64,000 nt of DNA from Wolfiporia cocos (Eukaryota > Basidiomycota > Agaricomycetes > Polyporales > Phaeolaceae). The position numbers and the translations under genes are program-made. The notes beneath the pieces are model-generated. The model was not told the DNA's origin and ran no database searches. It saw only the letters and a list, made by a program, of their open reading frames with translations. The DNA lies in assembly GCA_029448655.1 (NCBI GenBank), contig JACCLO010000002.1:5084001-5148000 (forward strand), read 5' to 3'. Of the stretch, positions 57,632-64,000 are shown one piece after another (the stretch's first letter is position 1; the number at the start of each line of letters is the position of its first letter).

Positions 57632-60191
57632 AGGGCTAATGCAATTGATGACTCGGATGGTGGATGGAGCTGCTGCTCTGCTCCGTGTATTATAGCATAA
57701 TATCCTGGATAGTGACCATATAATGGTATTTGTATGTCTTTATTGTCCTAAAATATGTGCGCCTTCGAACGCCCTCACTGGGATTGTGATTGATCAGCGG
57801 TTTGAGCCGCGACCTAGATGGTTCCTGACGATATGTACTGGCAAAACGTATCGGATGAGATCCGACCAAGCACTTCCGATCGAACATGCTCAAAATAGCA
57901 TTCACAGTTGCCGGGTCACAAACAGTTTTTTGCTGTACTGGTACTGGACATACAAGCGCATGGGTCGACATCTGAACATCACAGAACCCTGCGCCGTGTT
58001 CTGTTCAGCCAGGCATCGGCTGCAGGCGTCGACAGATAGCGCGTATGCAACATATCCGCCACGCGGTGAAGCGAAGTCCTATCTGAAGAATACCATGGTG
58101 GGCCGTCGGCGCCAGGGGTTCATCGGACGTGCCTTTCTTGCGCTTCGACGGGTTTCAGTATTCACGGCCGTCGCCGTTCACCAAGCAAGCACCCAAGCGT
58201 GAAGACGACGATAAGATGTGCCGAACTATGTCTGCGGTGCAGGCGCCTTCTAGTCCGCTACTCGAGCGTCGAAGATACTCCGGCGGCTTCGGGTCTCTCT
58301 CCTGAGCAGCGTACGTACAGCTGCAGTGCAGGCGACTGTGCGGTATTACGACAATTTGGCATACCGTTGCCACGTCGCGCTTCGAGGGCTTCCTTGGATC
58401 GAAGAGAACTGCGGAATTGAGGCGAGCATCATCGGCCGAACGTCAGGTTGTGGGAGTAGAGGTCGTGATTAGCATGTTCATTACACAAGAGGGTCGGGCT
58501 GAGACCGCGGCATGACTGTACCTCGGGTATGACGTTCTCGGATCTTGTGCCAGGGCGGATGGGAAAATACGAATACAGCGCTCACCTGGACTTGATACAA
58601 GGTTCGAAACTGTCCTGCGTGGTGCATCACGAAGACAAGAAATCGGCCGAACTAGTGCCACTCCCGGTACTGAGTGGTCTTTACGGTCTGCCAAAGCGAA
58701 GAACTTCTCGAACACAGGAGTGGTCGTATCAGAAAGGAATGGCGGCAAAAATCTGGAGAGCTCAGGAAGCCGTGCGCTCGCACCCGGATAAGACCGCAGA
58801 GTATCCAGGTGGACAAGCCAGCGCATCGAGATCAACTCAACGTTTGGGGTGATGCATTCCGCCGAATTGAGGAAAACTCGGTTGACTCTGCCGAAGCTGC
58901 AAATGATGCATGAGCTGCGCGTCATGCCTGCCTGGATATCTCACGAGACTCGTAGGATAATAGTTCGGTGACCAGAGCACTGCATGTCTATTTAGTCACA
59001 GGTCCACTACAGAGCGCTGTTCATGTCAGGGATATTGACCAGCTTGATTAGACAACTGATGTCATATCCGAGCAGTTTCTGCGGTCAAGCTATATGCAGT
59101 AGGACTAGGAGAAGAGAACTAGTGCCACAGTATGCTGCCGTACAGTAGTACGTAGCAGATAAGCGAAGCGGGGACGACCACGCGGTACGCTCCGTCGATT
59201 GGAGGGCAATAGAGCAGTTCTCCATGTAGAAGCCACGAGAGTCCAAAACAGAGTCCGGTAGAATGGTACGTCCAGCGACTGCATGGGTTTGGCAGCGTGA
59301 GGAGGCCAATCTCCGGCCTTCGTAGACCAAATGGAATGCCAGAGCTTAATATCGAAACCGGACAGCCTCAGCGGCCGCAAAGGCCCGTCTATGTACCCAG
59401 CCTATGCAGGTTGTCATACCGTTGTTGGGATGAATATGAACTGACCTTTCACCGCGTGGGCACACTACAAAACATTATGTTCGTAGATGCTGAAGCACTG
59501 ATCAGTCACGCACCTGGACATCACTTACCGATGTTCTGTCTTTTGGCAGCCATGATGTGAGAAGATGAAATTGGGCAATGTCATTGCGACGCGTGGTCGC
59601 ATCCGCATGACTTACCGCGGATGCCAATAGTAAGCGACCGAGAGTTCAGAATACGAGCGAAATAATCTATGCGTGAAGATGCAGCCAACAGAGCCAGGTA
59701 GTTCAACCAAGCTAGGTGCCAAATGGTGTGGGTAATGCCTGGGGGCCGCAGCAGTATCCTTCAAGTCAATCACAATCCCTCAGACCAGAGGATTGCGATT
59801 GAACAAGATCACATCAGCAAGCTACCAGAGTGTTTGCACCGCCGGATGCAGATCAGAGACCTGCCATCTCACACCCAGATTCAGTTTCACTATGAGACGA
59901 GACCCAGACATGTCTAAGTTGTTCCGTTATACCGAGCAGAAGACAGATCCATGAGATGAATGTATCGGAGGATATCTTCGCTAATGAAGAGCTCGAGTAG
60001 CAGTCGCGTTGAAAGTCAGATCGCGTCACGTCCAGCCGTGCTTCAGTCGCGTCGGGTCACGCAGAGGTCACATACGTCACAGCGCGACGCGTCGGGCGGG
60101 CCGCGGGAGTGAAAGTCGCGGCGCGCACGTTGACGCGATCGGGCTGTCTTGGACAAAAAATCCTGCACCGCGCGGACCTGATCTCTTGTCG
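57632..60191. other. Gene-poor interval
   Basis: 2.6 kb. ORFs on the plus strand at 57723-58202 and on the minus strand at 58443-58925 and 59085-59380 have no recognised motifs and no convincing splice partners. The end (60010-60190) is rich in CG dinucleotides and is probably the leucine aminopeptidase promoter. Confidence 0.4.
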
Positions 60192-62964
60192 ATGCTGCTC
60201 CGTGCTGTACCCCGTCTTCTCAGACAGCCCCTGAGGTCCTATACATCTCCTGCCCTTCGCTCCTTCACTGCGAGCTCACCCATGTCGTCTATCTACATTC
60301 TCCCCGTCGACCCGAAGGCACCGGCCAACGCGAGCGTGCCCAACATCGACGCAGCGCGTCTGTGGGCAGCCGCCCCTGTTGGTGCGAAGCCCGCAAAGGT
60401 TGGCACGACGCGCGTGTTCTATGCGACGCCCGACGCGCAGAACATCACCGCTCTCACGTCCCTGGGAGACGACTTCGGGACGAAGACGGGCGACGAGCGG
60501 AGGGAAATTGTCCGCACGGCGATTGGAAGTGCAGTAAAGCAGGTCAAGGCCCTCGGTGAGGGTGTCGAAGGCCAGAAAGTTGTTGTAGATGCTTCTGCAG
60601 ATTCACACGCTGCCGCCGTTGCCGCCCACCTCGCACTGTACAACTTCACTCTCAAGACGAAGCCGCAGTCGCCATTTGACCCTTCGCTGAAGGAGCCTCT
60701 TCCGGGAAAGCTCACATTTGAGCCGACTGCTGTGTCCGCAGAATGGGACGCCGGCGTCATTTATGCCAAGGCTCAGAACCTTGCCCGTACGGTATGTATA
60801 GCTATAATTCATCTCATTTCCGAACCATCTATATTGCGGACCAAAAATCCTACCAATGCTGTGAATGGTATTGTTGGGGCCGTGGCGCGGTATAGTGTGC
60901 AGTTGTTCTCGATATAGGTGATTTTCGGCGTTACGCGCAGAGGCTCCTTTCAACGGAACCTGACAATGCGCAACTGGTGAGGATATCGACGTTTAAAGAT
61001 TTCACAGAGTAGGGAAATGGGGTCGCTCTTACGGAGATTAGAGCTACGTGTTTACCGAGCCTTGCTGGTCAAGCTCAGAGACAGCGATTGCACGTCGCCA
61101 GGCAACACAGCGCAGACGCTATGCGAACTGTCATTAGGCGCAGTCTAATCATCCACATCGAGCTCTATCAGACGTTCAGAGATGGCTGCATATATTTTTC
61201 CGTACGATTACGCGCCGAACATCTACGGCTCGGATGACTCTTGAGACTGGTGCCACCGAATGCTCATCCGTTTTCCAGTTGACAGAGCTCCCTGGTAACA
61301 TGATGACGCCTACGGTATGTCAGATTTCACGCTGCACATAACACCCATCTCTTATTCTTGGAAACAGGGTTTCACTGAGCGCATCAAGGCCGAGTTTGCA
61401 GGCATTCCGAATGTAGAGGTGATCGTGCGCGACGCAGGTACGCATCTCGCCGTTTCGCTAACAGCCTCCCAATTGATCTCCATCAGCGTGGGCTGCTGAG
61501 CAGGGCATGGTACGTTCCTCGTGCATGCTGAGCCAATCGCTATTAATGTATACCTCTATCTGTAGCGCACGTTCTTGTCGGTCGCTCAGGGATCGGCGGA
61601 GCCGGCGAAGTTCCTTGAGATTCACTACAACGGCGGCACCAAGGATGAACAGCCCCTGCTGCTTGTAGGCAAGGGAATTACGTTTGACTCGGGAGGAATC
61701 TCGTTGAAGCCTGGAGCGGTAGGCTATTTGCTGCCCTTCATGTCACGACTTTGATTCTGATGAATGATAACAGGGCATGAAGCTCATGCGTGGTGACATG
61801 GGTCCGTCAATTTTCGACAATGAGGTTTTGTATGAGCTCATAAGATAATTCAGGTGGTGCGGCGGCTGTGTGCGCTGCTGCCCTTGGTGTTGCACAGCTC
61901 GGATTGCCGTAAGCGACTTGTCTTTATCGTCGTTCATGGAGTCATCCTCATTACGAGTTGTAGCATCAACCTGAAGGTCCTGGCACCTCTCACTGAGAAC
62001 CTCCCTGGACCCACAGCGAGCAAGCCTGGCGACATGTGAGTCCTGACGGACTTCCGGGATCGGGCAGGTACTGATAGGATACCATCCTAGCATTTATGCG
62101 ATGAACGGCAAGTCTGTCGAGATTGACAACACCGACGCCGAGGGTCGTCTCGTCCTTGCCGGTGCGCTGATGTTTCTGGATATACTTGGAACCCGATGCT
62201 AATATCTCCTAGACGCGCTGTACTACGGCTCGACGACGTTCAAGCCTCACACGATCATCGACGTCGCCACGCTTACTGGGTACAGCTTATCTTATAGGAA
62301 CCCTATCGCTGTGCCCTGATTTGATATTTATAGCGCGATGGTCATCGCACTCGGCGAGCTCTACACAGGAGTCTTCACCGTATGTCGTATCTATCTATAG
62401 CTGATGCGTGCTCGTTCATTCACGACTATGCAGAACTCGGACTCGCTGTGGAAAGCCCTCGACAGTGCGGGTGCGCGCGAACACGACCGCTTCTGGCGCA
62501 TGCCGCTCGATGAAGACTTTGGCCCACAGATCTACTCGTCTAACGCGGACCTCTGCAACGTCAGTCCTGTCTCCTCCTCCTGTCTCACGTCTTTGCTGAA
62601 TCCAGTCAAACGTGACTTGCAGACGGGCGGACGGCCCGCAGGCAGCTGCACCGCTGCACTGTTCCTCAAGTCGTTCGTCGAAGGCGTCTCCCCCTCCGAG
62701 CCTGGGGCTGATGCGCCCGTGCGATGGGCGCACCTGGACATTGCTGGGACGATGGAGGTGAGTCTGCGTCTCGCTTCGTGCCCTGTGGCGCCGCTGAGTG
62801 AAACACCACATAGGCCACACGCCCGACGCCATACCAGGAGACGGGCCTCACTGGCCGTCCGACACGGTGAGTCGTTCTGCCATGCTCGCGTTGGCTAGAA
62901 AGATGTCTGATCGGTATGCAGTGCACTGCTTGAGTTCATCAGGAACTCGGTGAAGCGGTCATAG
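60192..62964 (+). CDS. Leucine (cytosol) aminopeptidase, family M17
   Basis: Fifteen exons join in phase to 525 residues. From the first ATG the protein has a basic, amphipathic leader ([20 protein letters not shown]) fitting a mitochondrial presequence; an internal ATG at 60282 ([10 protein letters not shown]) would give a cytosolic form. The catalytic half has [28 protein letters not shown] (metal-binding Lys and Asp), [39 protein letters not shown] (family signature) and DVATLTGAMVIALG. M17 enzymes are hexamers with two metal ions that release N-terminal amino acids from peptides. Intron 1 (60792-61278) is 487 nt, ten times the local norm. Exons 2-15 are 23-153 nt. Confidence 0.94.
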
Positions 62965-63925
62965 CTGGTATGATCTCTGGGGTTGTGGACGTCGATGCGT
63001 CATTTATGGCTAGCTGATGCCGTCCTAGACGACCGGACAGCACATGACGGGAGTAGCTTGTGTTCTGAACTTCTTGTATAAGGCATAGGGAGTTCCAGGG
63101 GCACTGGCACCACGGAGGACACTCCGCGCAACAATTTTGATACTGTCGGCGGAAATTCCAGCCCCCATGCAATGTTTGCTCACCGATGGCATGAACGCAC
63201 CCCATGCAACCAGCCTGTAGCAATATCGGTAAGGGTAAATTCGACACATCATCGTTTTGAAGAACAGGTGTTCTTCACGCTCAGCCACGAGCTCGCTTCG
63301 TTACGCAGATCGGTATTCAGACGCTCGCGGACTGCAGGATCTAAACATTTCAACAGCATTGCTACGGACATTGCGACAAGCTAGCAAAGAAGTGTTCGTT
63401 CCTGTCTCTATGGCGAGAAGGCGCCGAGGAGGAACGTCCGTCGACGGGTTGGCGCGTAGCGACCGTTATGCGATGTCGCTCATCAATAACAGTTATATTT
63501 GACTCCCATCATGATACATGAATTGCGGCGCGATCGCCCAATGGGTGTGTGGGCTCGTGCCGGTGAGCGAGTGCCCAGAGACGGGTTACTGTCGTAGGTG
63601 GTTGTGGGCTAGTACACAAGAAGCTGTCATAGATCGCAAGGCAGCGGGTGAGTGTACCTGATGATCATCCGTCTGACCCTCTGAAGGCGGGCTGCATCAA
63701 ACCACACAGTGCTGTGTTACCCGCTTCATGATGTTGCCGAATGCCAAGACCTGTTGCTCATTGGTATGGTAATCGCTCACTCACGGCAGACAGGATGAGG
63801 GAAAGGACTGAATATATAAGAAACTGATCGCAGGGCTACTGTTCACCATTTCGTTCGTTCTGGTAACCTTCAGAGGGTGTCTTTTGGTTCTTTCGTTGGG
63901 TTCTTTATTATTCTTTGCGGACTCC
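62965..63925. other. Intergenic before the last gene
   Basis: 960 bp with no supported gene; ORFs are short. The last 120 bp are the promoter and leader of the gene starting at 63926. Confidence 0.45.
63813..63819 (+). promoter_or_regulatory. TATA box of the terminal secreted-protein gene
   Basis: TATATAA lies 113 bp upstream of the ATG at 63926 and is followed by a T-rich leader. The spacing fits a TATA box. Confidence 0.55.
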
Positions 63926-64000
63926 ATGATGTTATTTTCGTACGTTGCGCTCGCTGTGCCGTTCTATGCAGCTGCAGTTGCACGTGCAGCGAACGATTGG
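63926..64000 (+). CDS. Secreted protein, 5' end only (signal peptide)
   Basis: The first 25 codons before the window edge read as a signal peptide: a short start, a hydrophobic core (LFSYVALAVPFYAAAV), and a likely cleavage site near ARA-AND. The mature start NDW is reminiscent of cysteine-rich secreted basidiomycete proteins, but the fragment is too short to name a family. The TATA box and pyrimidine-rich leader support a real start. Confidence 0.6.
   Translation, partial: MMLFSYVALAVPFYAAAVARAANDW

Overview
This is nuclear DNA of a filamentous basidiomycete, most likely an Agaricomycete. The evidence is the many short introns (mostly 44-65 nt, GT-AG), the intron-dense housekeeping genes, and a cluster of membrane proteins of the DUF6535 type, a family expanded in mushroom-forming fungi. 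Most exon models were built by hand. They were checked by reading-frame phase across each junction and by continuity with recalled family motifs, not by alignment.

Layout. 1-3690 is a higher-order satellite array: 22-bp GC-rich palindromic minisatellite blocks alternate with GCTAGC-rich and CT-rich spacers. 3960-4960 is a short-chain dehydrogenase (+). 6318-8593 is ALG1 (-) and 8940-9608 is UMP1 (-). 10263-12083 is an O-fucosyltransferase-like Golgi enzyme (+). 12556-15809 is a 23-exon PARP (+). 16012-17907 is the spliceosomal MFAP1 homologue (-), followed by an intron-containing tRNA-Gly(UCC) (-). 18922-20377 is a fasciclin-domain surface protein (+). 21994-23050 is a pyridoxamine-phosphate-oxidase-like split-barrel protein (+). 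23451-24791 is a peroxisomal dienoyl-CoA isomerase ending in SKL (-). 25169-25402 encodes a small Tom6-like protein (+).

27600-39400 is the accessory part. It holds two DUF6535 genes, a decayed third copy joined to a decayed copy of the Tom6-like gene, and an intronless proline-rich ORF broken in a nine-base homopolymer.

39934-52102 is again dense with housekeeping genes: the mitochondrial DEAD-box helicase MRH4 (+), a Rab-like GTPase with a very large insert (+), the autophagy protease ATG4 with a long acidic tail (-), and an aldehyde dehydrogenase (-). A NAT9-type N-acetyltransferase (-) follows at 52103-53084. 53085-60191 is gene-poor except for a GPR1/FUN34/YaaH acetate-transporter-like gene (+). 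60192-62964 is an M17 leucine aminopeptidase (+). The window ends inside the first exon of a probable secreted protein (+).

The conserved genes do not form one pathway: they cover N-glycosylation, proteasome assembly, ADP-ribosylation, splicing, peroxisomal beta-oxidation, mitochondrial RNA, autophagy and aldehyde oxidation. The least explained parts are the satellite array, the DUF6535 cluster with its chimeric pseudogene, the frameshifted repeat ORF, and the Rab insert.
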